From Rhizobium mesosinicum (lineage in GTDB: Bacteria; Pseudomonadota; Alphaproteobacteria; Rhizobiales; Rhizobiaceae), in the NCBI RefSeq assembly GCF_019511345.1, contig NZ_JAEUAK010000014.1, forward strand, positions 62,001 to 126,000: a stretch of 64,000 nt of DNA. Direction: 5' to 3'. Below the pieces are notes generated by a model that ran no database searches, was not told where the DNA came from, and was given only the letters and a program-made list of their open reading frames with translations. Of the stretch, positions 1 to 9,266 are shown in pieces. The translations under genes and the position numbers were made by a program. Position 1 is the first letter of the stretch. Each line of letters opens with the position of its first letter.

Positions 1-2835
1 CGCGAGGTGAACGTCCTGCGCGCCTATGCACGCTATCTGCGCCAGGCCGGTATTGCCTATTCGCAGGACTATATCGCAACGACCCTCGACAAATACCCCG
101 CCATCGCCGCTTCGATCTTCCGTCTTTTCCACGACACGCTCGACACCAAGCTTTCGGAAAAGGTGCGGCACAAGAAGCTCGCCGAACTGCATCAGGCAAT
201 CGAAACCGAACTTGCCGACGTGCCGAGCTTAGATGACGACCGTATCCTGCGCCGCTACGTCAACATCATCGATGCGACGTTGCGCACCAATTATTTCCAG
301 CGCAATGCCGATGGAACGCCGAAGGCGATGCTCGCCTTCAAGCTCGACCCGCATCTGGTGGATGGCCTGCCGGAGCCGAAACCTTTCCGGGAAATCTTCG
401 TCTATGGCGTCGAAGTGGAAGGCGTGCACCTGCGCTTCGGCCGCGTCGCTCGCGGCGGCCTGCGCTGGTCGGACCGCGCCGAAGATTACCGCACCGAAGT
501 TCTGGGACTCGTGAAGGCTCAGCAGGTCAAGAACGCCGTGATCGTCCCCGTCGGCGCGAAAGGTGGTTTCTATCCTAAGAAACTGCCGGCCGGCGGCAGC
601 CGCGAAGAAATCTTCAATGCGGGCAGGGAAGCTTACAAGACCTATATCCGCACGCTGCTTTCGATCACCGACAACATCTCCGGCGTCGACATCATCCCGC
701 CAGATAATACGGTTCGGCTCGACGGCGACGATCCCTATTTTGTCGTCGCCGCCGACAAGGGCACGGCAACCTTCTCCGACACCGCCAACGCGCTCGCCCA
801 GGAAGCGGGTTTCTGGCTGGACGATGCTTTTGCATCGGGCGGCTCTGCCGGCTACGACCATAAGAAGATGGGTATCACCGCGCGCGGCGCCTGGGAAACG
901 GTCAAGCGCCACTTCCGCGAGATGGATATCGACATCCAGACGACGCCCTTCACAGTGGCGGGCGTCGGCGACATGTCGGGTGACGTCTTCGGCAACGGCA
1001 TGTTGCTCTCGCCGAAGATCAGACTGCTCGCCGCCTTCGATCACCGCGATATCTTCATCGACCCCGATCCGGATATGGAAAAGACGCTCACGGAGCGCCA
1101 GCGCCTGTTCAACCTGCCTCGCTCGAGCTGGCAGGATTTCGACAAGTCTGTTCTGTCGAAAGGCGCCATGATCATCTCGCGCTCTGCAAAATCAGTCACG
1201 CTGACGCCGGAGGCCGTCGCCGCCATCGGCATCGACAAGACGGTCGCCACACCTTTCGAAATCATGTCGGCGATCCTGAGAAGCCCGGTCGACCTGCTCT
1301 GGTTCGGCGGCATCGGCACCTATGTCAAGGCAGCGTCGGAGACTGATACCGACGTTGGCGACCGCGCCAACGATCCGATCCGCGTCACGGCCGACGAAGT
1401 GCGCGCCAAGGTGATCGGCGAGGGGGCCAATCTCGGCGTCACGCAGAAGGGCCGCATCGCCTATGGCCTCAAGGGGGGACGCAGCAATTCCGACGCCATT
1501 GACAACTCTGCCGGTGTCAACACGTCTGACGTCGAGGTCAACATCAAGATCGCGCTGGCGAACGCCATGCATGAACAGCGCCTCACTCGCGCCAAGCGCG
1601 ACCAGCTTCTCGGCAGCATGACCGACGAGGTGGCCGCGCTCGTCCTGCGCAACAACTACCTGCAGTCTCTGGCGATTTCGCTGACATCCCGCAAAGGAAC
1701 GGCAAACGGCCTGGAACTCGGCCGCTTCATGAGCGTATTGGAGGCGGCTGGACAGCTGAACCGCAAGGTAGAGACGCTTCCCGACGATGCCTCCATGTCT
1801 GAACGTTACACTGCCGGTCGGCCTCTGACGCGCCCTGAGATCGGCGTGCTGCTCTCCTATGCCAAGATCGTGCTCTTCGATGCGCTGATCGTCAGCGAAT
1901 TGCCCGACGATCCATATTTCGTAGACACGCTCTTCGATTACTTCCCGGCGAAAATGCAGAAGTCCAACGCATCCGACATCAATAGCCACCGGCTGAAGCG
2001 GGAGATCGTCGCAACAGTGCTCGCAAACGAGGCGATCAACCGCGGCGGACCAGGCTTTGTCGTCAGCATGATGGATGCGACCGCAGCATCCGCCCCGGAA
2101 GTCGTGCGTGCCGCCATCGTCGCCCGCGACGGGTTTGATCTCAACAGGCTGTGGACCGAGACAGACGCTTTGGACAACACAGTTCCCGGCGAGGCGCAGA
2201 ATCGCATCTATGAGGAGATCGCCAACAGCTTCATCGTGCTGACGCGCCTGTTGCTGAAAACCGGCATGACCAAGGGCGACATGTCCGAGGTCGTTAGCCA
2301 GCTTCAGGTGACGCTGAAAAAACTGAAACCTTCATTCGCAGATCAGGCGGGAACTGACGTCGCCGTACGCCAGCAGGAGTACCAACAGGCTGGTCTGCCG
2401 GAAAAACTGGCTGCCGAGATCGCGTCTCTGCCCACATTCGCTCTCGTCCCTGAGATCATGCAGATCGCTGCCCGCACCGGCGAGGCGCTGCCGCGTGCGG
2501 CCGAAAACTACTTTGCCGTCACCCGAACTTTCCGCGTCGGCCGGTTGCTGGCCGCCGGCAACCGCATCATCACCTCCGACCACTACGAGAACCTCGCCCT
2601 TGCCCGCAGTATCGATCAGATCGCCAGCGCCCGCCGCGATATCGTGATCTCCGCGCTTTCGGATCACGGCAAGGAAAAGCAGCCGGTGCAGGCTTGGCAC
2701 GCGCAGGACAGGGTGCGCATCAATCGCATCGTCGAGGAGCTTGCGAGCCTCAGTGATGGCGCCGATCCGAATCTTGCCCGCATCACTGTTGCCGCAGGGA
2801 TCCTGACCGATCTTGCGCGCGACCGGGGGAGGTGA
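1..2835 (+). CDS. gdhB: NAD-specific glutamate dehydrogenase, large (GDH-180 type), 3' part only
   Basis: The reading frame is open from the first base of the window to a TGA at 2833, giving 944 residues. The 5' part lies outside the window; large NAD-GDHs of this family are usually near 1,500-1,600 residues, so roughly the C-terminal 60% is seen. The enzyme oxidatively deaminates glutamate to 2-oxoglutarate with NAD. The catalytic core is visible around visible residues 150-190: a GGLRWSDR stretch and then a VPVGAKGGF lysine/glycine motif, as in this family. A nucleotide-binding-like run (KVIGEGANLGVTQ) follows near residue 470. The long C-terminal helical region typical of the large enzymes is intact with no frameshift. 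The family call is firm; the symbol follows common use. Confidence 0.93.
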   Translation, partial: REVNVLRAYARYLRQAGIAYSQDYIATTLDKYPAIAASIFRLFHDTLDTKLSEKVRHKKLAELHQAIETELADVPSLDDDRILRRYVNIIDATLRTNYFQRNADGTPKAMLAFKLDPHLVDGLPEPKPFREIFVYGVEVEGVHLRFGRVARGGLRWSDRAEDYRTEVLGLVKAQQVKNAVIVPVGAKGGFYPKKLPAGGSREEIFNAGREAYKTYIRTLLSITDNISGVDIIPPDNTVRLDGDDPYFVVAADKGTATFSDTANALAQEAGFWLDDAFASGGSAGYDHKKMGITARGAWETVKRHFREMDIDIQTTPFTVAGVGDMSGDVFGNGMLLSPKIRLLAAFDHRDIFIDPDPDMEKTLTERQRLFNLPRSSWQDFDKSVLSKGAMIISRSAKSVTLTPEAVAAIGIDKTVATPFEIMSAILRSPVDLLWFGGIGTYVKAASETDTDVGDRANDPIRVTADEVRAKVIGEGANLGVTQKGRIAYGLKGGRSNSDAIDNSAGVNTSDVEVNIKIALANAMHEQRLTRAKRDQLLGSMTDEVAALVLRNNYLQSLAISLTSRKGTANGLELGRFMSVLEAAGQLNRKVETLPDDASMSERYTAGRPLTRPEIGVLLSYAKIVLFDALIVSELPDDPYFVDTLFDYFPAKMQKSNASDINSHRLKREIVATVLANEAINRGGPGFVVSMMDATAASAPEVVRAAIVARDGFDLNRLWTETDALDNTVPGEAQNRIYEEIANSFIVLTRLLLKTGMTKGDMSEVVSQLQVTLKKLKPSFADQAGTDVAVRQQEYQQAGLPEKLAAEIASLPTFALVPEIMQIAARTGEALPRAAENYFAVTRTFRVGRLLAAGNRIITSDHYENLALARSIDQIASARRDIVISALSDHGKEKQPVQAWHAQDRVRINRIVEELASLSDGADPNLARITVAAGILTDLARDRGR

Positions 2836-2864
2836 CACAGTCCGCCTAAAAAAGGAACGGACGT

Positions 2865-4250
2865 TTGAATCGCATTGACTGGACAGGAACGCAGCCGCCG
2901 AAAGCCACGGAGAAGGGCATATGGAGCTGGATGCTTTTCGATTGGGCAGCCCAGCCTTTCTTCACCGTGGTTACCACCTTCATTTTCGGCCCCTACTTCG
3001 TCTCGCGGCTGACGGCCGATCCCGTCTCCGCGCAGACGATGTGGAGCAACATGGCCACGATCTCCTCGATCATTATCGCCATCCTGTCCCCCATACTGGG
3101 CTCCATTGCCGACCAGTCCGGCGCACGCAAACCCTGGATCGCCTTCTTCGCTGTGATCAAGATCGTCAGCCTCTGCTGCCTCTGGTTTGCGGCACCGGGC
3201 TCGCCGATCATCTATCCAGTCATCTTCATGATCCTCGCCTCCATCTCGGCGGAGTTTTCGATCGTATTCAACGATTCCATGATGCCGCGCCTCGTCGGCA
3301 AGGATGAGGTGGGCAAGCTTTCCAACACCGCCTGGGGTCTTGGCTATCTCGGTGGCATGATCGTGCTGATTGCCGTCGTGGCCCTGCTGGCCGGCAGCCC
3401 GGAAAGCGGCAAGACCATTCTGGGCGTCGATCCGCTCTTCGGCCTCGATCCTCATACGGGCGAGGATGCGCGCGTCACCGGTCCGATTTCGGCCGTCTGG
3501 TATCTGATCTTCATCCTGCCGATGTTTTTCTTCACGCCGGACGCCCGCAAGGGACTGCCTTTAGGCTTTGCCGTGCGTTTCGGCCTCAGGGAATTGCGCA
3601 ATACGCTCGGCGAATTGAAGACCCGCCGCGGCATTCTGACCTTCCTTATCGCCCGCATGATCTATCAGGATGGTGTCAACGGCCTGCTGATCCTGGGCGG
3701 CGCCTTCGCAGCGGGCATGTTTGGCTGGGCAACGATCGAGATCGGCATCTACGGGATCATCCTCAATGTCGTGGCGATCCTCGGCTGCCTGATTGCCGGA
3801 CGCGTCGACAGGGGGATCGGCTCCAAGGCTACCGTTATCATCAGCCTGACCATGCTGTTGCTGGCCACGATCGGGATCATTTCCACCGGCCCGGGTTACA
3901 CCTTGTTCGGACTGATGCCGCTTTCGACCGCCGACGGCGGCGGCTTGTTCGGCACGATGGCGGAAAAGGCCTATATCCTCTATGGCCTGTTGATCGGGCT
4001 TGCCTTCGGACCAGCGCAAGCTTCATCACGCTCCTATCTGGCGCGCAGCGTCAGCCTGGAAGAAGCCGGCCGCTATTTCGGCATCTATGCGCTCTCGGGC
4101 CGCGCCACGAGCTTTATGGCAACCCTGTTGTTTTCGATTGTGACCTATATGACCGGATCAGCACATCTCGGCATGTCGACGCTGATCCTGTTCCTGGCCA
4201 CAGGCCTGATGCTGCTGATCCGTACGCCCTACCCGGCAGATCGCGCCTGA
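2865..4250 (+). CDS. MFS transporter, UMF1 (Atg22-like) family
   Basis: A 461-residue integral membrane protein with about twelve hydrophobic segments. The N-terminal WSWMLFDWAAQPFFTVV stretch, running into a first membrane span and an FIFGPYF motif, is characteristic of the UMF1 group of the major facilitator superfamily, related to yeast vacuolar effluxer Atg22. A central charged loop (about residues 195-250) separates the two six-helix halves. The substrate is unknown; bacterial members are poorly characterised. The start is TTG at 2865, preceded by AAAGGAACGG as ribosome binding site, 29 bp after the glutamate dehydrogenase stop, so the two may be co-transcribed. A strong hairpin follows the stop codon. 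Confidence 0.85.
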   Translation: MNRIDWTGTQPPKATEKGIWSWMLFDWAAQPFFTVVTTFIFGPYFVSRLTADPVSAQTMWSNMATISSIIIAILSPILGSIADQSGARKPWIAFFAVIKIVSLCCLWFAAPGSPIIYPVIFMILASISAEFSIVFNDSMMPRLVGKDEVGKLSNTAWGLGYLGGMIVLIAVVALLAGSPESGKTILGVDPLFGLDPHTGEDARVTGPISAVWYLIFILPMFFFTPDARKGLPLGFAVRFGLRELRNTLGELKTRRGILTFLIARMIYQDGVNGLLILGGAFAAGMFGWATIEIGIYGIILNVVAILGCLIAGRVDRGIGSKATVIISLTMLLLATIGIISTGPGYTLFGLMPLSTADGGGLFGTMAEKAYILYGLLIGLAFGPAQASSRSYLARSVSLEEAGRYFGIYALSGRATSFMATLLFSIVTYMTGSAHLGMSTLILFLATGLMLLIRTPYPADRA

Positions 4251-4256
4251 GAAACT

Positions 4257-4276
4257 CCCCGGCCGCAAAGCCGGGG
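4257..4276. terminator. Hairpin between convergent UMF1 transporter and purH genes
   Basis: A perfect 7-bp GC-rich stem (CCCCGGC / GCCGGGG) with a 6-base loop CGCAAA sits in the 44 bp between the transporter stop (4250) and the purH stop (4295). There is no long T tract on either side, so termination efficiency is uncertain, but position and shape fit a bidirectional terminator. Confidence 0.6.
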
Positions 4277-4294
4277 AACTATCCGTTGTCCCGT

Positions 4295-5911
4295 TTAATG
4301 GCGGAAATGGCGCATGCCGGTAAAGACCATCGCGACATTGTGCTCGTTTGCGGCATCGATGACCTCCTGGTCGCGCATCGAACCGCCCGGCTGGATCACG
4401 GCAGTGGCGCCGGCAGCAATCATCGACAGCAGACCGTCGGCGAAGGGCAGGAAGGCTTCGGAAGCGACTGCCGAACCATGCGTCATCGGAACGGCGAGGC
4501 CAAGCGCCTTAGCCGCTTCCTCGGCTTTCAGCGCCGCGATGCGGGCGGAATCGACGCGGCTCATCTGGCCGGCGCCGATACCTGCGGTCTGGCCGTCCTT
4601 GGCATAGACGACTGCATTCGACTTCACATGCTTGCCGACCTTGAAGGCGAATTTCATGTCTTCGAGCTCCCGCGCTGTCGGCGCACGCTTGGTGACCACC
4701 TTCAGTTCCAGATCCTCGACCATGCCGTTGTCCCGACTCTGGACGAGCAGGCCGCCGGAAACGGTTTTGGCAGTAATGCCGGCCGCACGCGCATCCGGCA
4801 GGCCGCCGGCTGAGAGCAGGCGCAGGTTAGGCTTGCGTGCGACGATCGCCTTGGCTTCTTCGGTGACGTCAGGTGCAATGATGACCTCGGTGAAGAGCTG
4901 GATGATTTCTTCGGCTGTCGCCGCATCGAGCGTCTGGTTCAGCGCGATGATGCCCCCGAAAGCCGAGACGGAATCGCAGGCAAGCGCCCGCTTGTAGGCT
5001 TCGAGAAGCGTTGAACCGGTTGCGACACCACAGGGATTGGCGTGCTTGATGATGGCGCAGGCCGGAGACTTCTCAGGCAGGAACTCGGCAACCAGCTCGT
5101 AGGCCGCATCGGTATCGTTGATATTGTTATAGGAAAGCTGCTTGCCCTGCAGCAGGACGGCTGTCGAAACGCCCGGGCGCTTTTCGCCCGTCACGTAGAA
5201 GGCGGCCTTCTGGTGCGGGTTTTCGCCATAGCGCATCTCTTCCTTTAATACGCCGCCAATTGTGCGATGACGCGGCGTATCGATCGAAAGCGCCTCGGCA
5301 AACCAGTTAGAGATGGCAGCGTCATAGGCGGCGGTGCGGGCATAGGCTTTGGCCGCCATGCGCTGGCGGAAGGCATAGGCCGTCTTGCCGGCATCGGCCG
5401 ACAATTGCTCGGCCAGTTCAGCATAGTCTGCCGGGTCGGTAATGACGGTGACGTAGGCATGGTTCTTGGCCGAAGCGCGGATCATTGCCGGGCCGCCGAT
5501 ATCGATATTCTCGACCGTCGTCGGATAATCTCCGCCGGCCGCACGAACATCCTCGAAGGGATAGAGATTGACGACCAGAAGGTCGATGGCGTCGATCCCA
5601 TGCGCTTTCATAGCTTCCCGATGTTCGGCATCGTCACGGATCGCCAGCAGGCCGCCATGCACCTTGGGATGCAGGGTCTTCACGCGGCCATCCATGATCT
5701 CAGGAAACTGAGTCACTTCGGAAACGTCGGTTACGGCAAGTCCTTCGGCCGCGATCGCCTTGTAGGTGCCGCCGGTCGACAGTAGGCGCACGCCACGCGC
5801 CGAAAGCGCGCGGGCAAGGTCGATAATACCGGTCTTGTCGAAGACAGAAAGCAGTGCAGTCTTGATCTCGACCTTGTCGGGGGCAGGGATTTTCTTGGAA
5901 ATGACGGCCAT
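4295..5911 (-). CDS. purH: Bifunctional AICAR formyltransferase / IMP cyclohydrolase
   Basis: PurH catalyses the last two steps of purine synthesis: formylation of AICAR with 10-formyl-tetrahydrofolate, then cyclisation to IMP. The 538-residue protein has the N-terminal MGS-like IMP cyclohydrolase domain (about residues 15-160, opening with ALLSVFDKTGI and a LSTGGT loop). The C-terminal AICARFT domain carries the IIKHANPCG signature, whose lysine and histidine are the catalytic pair in characterised enzymes. Length matches the family. The ATG at 5911 has a good upstream GGAGAAGG site. It is the last gene of a minus-strand block with the heparinase-like gene upstream, separated by 193 bp. Confidence 0.97.
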   Translation of the reverse strand: MAVISKKIPAPDKVEIKTALLSVFDKTGIIDLARALSARGVRLLSTGGTYKAIAAEGLAVTDVSEVTQFPEIMDGRVKTLHPKVHGGLLAIRDDAEHREAMKAHGIDAIDLLVVNLYPFEDVRAAGGDYPTTVENIDIGGPAMIRASAKNHAYVTVITDPADYAELAEQLSADAGKTAYAFRQRMAAKAYARTAAYDAAISNWFAEALSIDTPRHRTIGGVLKEEMRYGENPHQKAAFYVTGEKRPGVSTAVLLQGKQLSYNNINDTDAAYELVAEFLPEKSPACAIIKHANPCGVATGSTLLEAYKRALACDSVSAFGGIIALNQTLDAATAEEIIQLFTEVIIAPDVTEEAKAIVARKPNLRLLSAGGLPDARAAGITAKTVSGGLLVQSRDNGMVEDLELKVVTKRAPTARELEDMKFAFKVGKHVKSNAVVYAKDGQTAGIGAGQMSRVDSARIAALKAEEAAKALGLAVPMTHGSAVASEAFLPFADGLLSMIAAGATAVIQPGGSMRDQEVIDAANEHNVAMVFTGMRHFRH

Positions 5912-6009
5912 GAACCTTCTCCGTTCGGGCTACGCGGGAGACATCCGGGCAAGGGACGTTTGATGAGGCCGCGTTAGCACAGCTTGGAGCCGGCGCAAAC
6001 AGCAGCCGA

Positions 6010-6109
6010 AGCAATTCCAGCAAAAGTGTGCATTGGTTTTGCGTTCGGGATTGCACAAAGCAAAGAGCTAAAGCATTTCCATGTGCAGAGAAAACGGAAA
6101 TGCTTTAGC
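6010..6109. repeat. Rhizobial intergenic palindromic repeat-like element
   Basis: The purH-heparinase gap contains a perfect inverted repeat with 14-bp arms (GCTAAAGCATTTCC at 6067-6080 and its complement at 6096-6109) around a 15-base loop. Just before it is an AT-rich run with AAAAGTGTG and GGTTTTGCG words. From memory, this combination resembles a short dispersed element common between genes in Rhizobium and Agrobacterium chromosomes. Only one copy is in this window, so repetitiveness is not shown here. The right arm contains the TAA stop codon of the heparinase-like gene, so the hairpin may also end that transcript. Confidence 0.5.
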
Positions 6110-7772
6110 CCTTGCGCGATAAAAACCAGCGAATTTCAGGTTTCTCCGCCAAATCGAAATCGATCTCGATCTGGTCCGAACTGCTCATACCGGCGCTGTC
6201 GGCAAAGAAAATATCTTCCGAGATCAGCACTTCATTGCCGGGAGAGGAAAACAACCAGCTTTCGCCATCCGGCGCCGTCAGCAGCACGGATTCCGTGTCG
6301 TTCTGCCGCGGCACGATGGCGGGATGGATGTGGAAACGTGCAATCGCCCGCAGCGGGCCTTCGCTGTGATACCGATCATCCGTCACGAAACGGTCCATGC
6401 CGGTCACGATGGAGCCGGCGGCATTGAGCGTCAGCTCCCGCTCATGGATGACGCCAAAAGCACTGAGATAACCGTCATGCCTTGCCTTGATGCCTTCACG
6501 GCCATCCTCGGTCTCCACGCGCTCGGCGGCAACCGTCTCCACCGGTTCCGTCATCATGTGGGCCAGAAAGGCTGAATGAGAGAAACGGCTGGAGGACGTA
6601 TCGTTCAAAACCACGGTGGAATGGGCAGCCGTGGTGCGGGCCATCTGCACATAGCGCTGGCCGGCGAATTTCGGTGATCCCGAGTTGACGATGAAGCGGT
6701 AACGGCCGGAGGACATTTCGAAGGAGAGACTACCTGCGTGGGCTGTTCTGAAGCAGCCGGGCGAGGGTGGCCCTGTATCCGCAATGATCACCGTCTTGCC
6801 GGCGGCAAGTCGCTGATAACGCGAATGTGGCAGCGCCTTGAACGGCTGGCCCGCCGTCTCATCATAGCGCAGCACGGACATCAGCTCGTCTGCCAGCGTG
6901 GATGTCGCGCCGTTGAAGAGCGCCAGATCTCCGTCCTGATGGCGGAAGAAGCGCAGGGCTGGGTACATGCGGTCGATACCGGAGATCAGCTTCTGCGGCA
7001 GATCATGGCCGAGATTGACATAGGTCTGTCTCAGCGGCAGCAGATCGAGCAATAGCTCCAACCCGATGCGTGGATTGCGGGAGATATGGCCTCCATCAGG
7101 CAGAATCTGGCTATCGAATTCGCGGTCGAGCGCCTGGGCCGCCCGCCTGACTGTCGAGGCACGCACCGGCATGGCGACGGAGGCCATGGCAAGCGCGATG
7201 CGCAGCCGGAAGCGGACTTCACCCGTCGAATAAGGCGCCATGCGACGCAGATAGCCGATATGAAAAGCGAGCGACTTCATGAAGCGGCGATAGAAACCGC
7301 GATCGGCGTTCTGCAGGACGACCGGAGAATGCGCCAGCCAGGCAATGACGCGCTGCGAGACGACGTCGGTCTCCCAGGCGATCCCCTCGATGCGGCCTCC
7401 ATGGATCGAAAGCCAACTATCGACGATCGCGCGGGCCACAGCCGAACCGCGCTCGCTCTTGTTGGCCCGCATATGCCGCAGCCAGCCGAAACTATGGAGC
7501 CTGGTCGCGAAAGCACGCGACGGAAGAGTAAGCGTAAAGGGGGACTTGCCACCGGTTTCCAGCATTCGGCCGGCGAGCGGAAACCGTCCGTCGATGATCT
7601 CGTCGGCAACGTGTGAATCGACGCCTCTCAGATCCGTCGGCGCGACGATCAGGCGTTCGGGAACCGGAATTGCATGTCGGGAGAAGCGCAGGCGCAGAAG
7701 TGCGGCACGGCGCGTACCGCGCCGCCAAGCTTCCCGAACATACATGCTCGCAAGACGCCGACCGGACTGCAT
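6105..7772 (-). CDS. Heparinase II/III family protein
   Basis: A 555-residue protein with the two-part plan of the heparinase II/III family: an N-terminal alpha-helical toroid (about residues 60-310) and a C-terminal beta-sheet domain opening near residue 340. The C-terminal half shows the family stretch with a glycine-rich VNSGSP segment and ARTTAAHSTVVLND, where the histidine is a conserved position. Known members are polysaccharide lyases acting on uronic-acid polymers, but this one sits among purH, rsmB and htpX, so its substrate cannot be inferred from neighbours. No clear signal peptide is seen at the ATG chosen at 7772; another in-frame ATG lies at 7748 and neither has a strong ribosome binding site. 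Confidence 0.82.
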   Translation of the reverse strand: MQSGRRLASMYVREAWRRGTRRAALLRLRFSRHAIPVPERLIVAPTDLRGVDSHVADEIIDGRFPLAGRMLETGGKSPFTLTLPSRAFATRLHSFGWLRHMRANKSERGSAVARAIVDSWLSIHGGRIEGIAWETDVVSQRVIAWLAHSPVVLQNADRGFYRRFMKSLAFHIGYLRRMAPYSTGEVRFRLRIALAMASVAMPVRASTVRRAAQALDREFDSQILPDGGHISRNPRIGLELLLDLLPLRQTYVNLGHDLPQKLISGIDRMYPALRFFRHQDGDLALFNGATSTLADELMSVLRYDETAGQPFKALPHSRYQRLAAGKTVIIADTGPPSPGCFRTAHAGSLSFEMSSGRYRFIVNSGSPKFAGQRYVQMARTTAAHSTVVLNDTSSSRFSHSAFLAHMMTEPVETVAAERVETEDGREGIKARHDGYLSAFGVIHERELTLNAAGSIVTGMDRFVTDDRYHSEGPLRAIARFHIHPAIVPRQNDTESVLLTAPDGESWLFSSPGNEVLISEDIFFADSAGMSSSDQIEIDFDLAEKPEIRWFLSRKG

Positions 7773-7874
7773 ATCAAATGTCTATTGACCCTCGTGGTTA
7801 AGAATAGATGAATCTAAACTGATTTCATTAGCCACGATGTATTATTTTGTGATGAAGTTAGAATATAATAGCGT

Positions 7875-9266
7875 TCAGACTCGTCTGAGCACCGCGGCGT
7901 AGAAGCCGTCGAGGCCCGAAGCGAAACCATCAGGCATATCCAGCATCGTAGGGAGCGTGCGAAATTCGCCCAGCGGTGTAATGGCCTGTTCCATGCCGGG
8001 CCATCTTGTTGCGTCGATCGGCAGCCGCTCTACGCTCTTCACATCTTCGAGAACGCGCGCCACGACCTCTTCGCCTTCCTGCGGATCGAGCGAGCAGTTG
8101 GAAAAGACGAGCACGCCGCCGGGGTCTAGCAAGGTAACGGCATGGCGCAGAAGGCGCTCCTGCAGTGCCGCCAGTTTAGCAATATCCTCCGGCCCCTTCG
8201 TCCAGAGCACGTCGGGATGCCGGCGCGTCGTACCCGTCGATGAGCAGGGCGCGTCGAGAAGAATCGCGTCGAAACGCTCGGACGGTTCGAATTTTGTAAG
8301 ATCCACTGCGATCGTGTCGGCTTCGAGGCCAAGCCGCTCCAGATTGGAGCGCAAGCGCTTCAGCCGGTTTTCGGACTGATCGATTGCGGTCACCCTGCCA
8401 CCGGCGACGATGAGCTGTGCGGTCTTGCCGCCCGGCGCAGCGCAGAGATCGGCGACACGCTTACCGCTGAGATCGCCAAAGAGCTTTGCGGGAATGCTCG
8501 CAGCTGCATCCTGAACCCACCATTCACCTTCTTCAAAGCCGGCGAGCGAGGGAATGCCGCCTTCGAAAGCGGAAAGCCGGACCCCACCAGTGGGAAGCAC
8601 AGTGCCGTTCAGGCGCCCCGCCCAGCCTGCGGCATCGGATTTAACGGTAAGATCGATGGCTGCCGGCTCAAGCTGGGATTTGGAAATGGCAAGTGCCGGC
8701 TCTTTCCCATAGGCTTTTGCGAGCCGCTCGATAAACCAAGCCGGCATTGGCGGAATGTCGGCAATCTCGGCAAGGATGTGCTCCTTCTCGCGGCCTAGAC
8801 GGCGCAGGATCGCATTGACGAGCTTGGCGAAACGCCGATTGCGAGGATCTTGATTGGCCTGTTCGACCGCAAGGTCGACGGCGGAGTGATCGGGAACGTC
8901 GAGATAGAGAATCTGCGCAGCACCAACGGCAAGCACATGATGCAAAGCTCTGGCACCTTCCGGCAGTGGTGTTTCGAGCAGCGAGGCAATGGCAGCATCA
9001 ATGCGGGGCAGATGTCTGAGCGTGGTATTGAGAATGGCGCGTACCAGCGCACGGTCGCTTTCCCCAAGCGCCTTGTAGGCCGGATTTCCATGCTCGTGAT
9101 CCAGCGCGCCATCGAGCGGCAGTTTTTTGTCTACGACCGCGGCAAGGATTTTTGCGGCAGCCGCACGCGCCGGCAGGCCGGCTTTTGCCGGTGCCGGCGC
9201 TGAGCGTTCTGCGGAAGCTTTATGTTTGCGAGCTGGTTTCTTCTTGCCGTCTGAATTCAAGACCAC
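7875..9266 (-). CDS. rsmB: 16S rRNA m5C methyltransferase RsmB-type (RsmB/NOP family)
   Basis: RsmB methylates C967 of 16S rRNA (E. coli numbering) using S-adenosylmethionine. The 463-residue protein has an N-terminal NusB-like RNA-binding domain (about residues 30-160, with ILNTTLRHLPRID) and a C-terminal Rossmann methyltransferase. Visible motifs are the SAM-binding CAAPGGKT, the catalytic DAPCSSTG cysteine motif and a second conserved cysteine in FSNCSL. The start is GTG at 9266, overlapping the end of htpX by 10 bp, so translation is probably coupled to htpX. The lysine-rich N-terminal 25 residues are an extension beyond the NusB fold. Confidence 0.92.
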   Translation of the reverse strand: MVLNSDGKKKPARKHKASAERSAPAPAKAGLPARAAAAKILAAVVDKKLPLDGALDHEHGNPAYKALGESDRALVRAILNTTLRHLPRIDAAIASLLETPLPEGARALHHVLAVGAAQILYLDVPDHSAVDLAVEQANQDPRNRRFAKLVNAILRRLGREKEHILAEIADIPPMPAWFIERLAKAYGKEPALAISKSQLEPAAIDLTVKSDAAGWAGRLNGTVLPTGGVRLSAFEGGIPSLAGFEEGEWWVQDAAASIPAKLFGDLSGKRVADLCAAPGGKTAQLIVAGGRVTAIDQSENRLKRLRSNLERLGLEADTIAVDLTKFEPSERFDAILLDAPCSSTGTTRRHPDVLWTKGPEDIAKLAALQERLLRHAVTLLDPGGVLVFSNCSLDPQEGEEVVARVLEDVKSVERLPIDATRWPGMEQAITPLGEFRTLPTMLDMPDGFASGLDGFYAAVLRRV

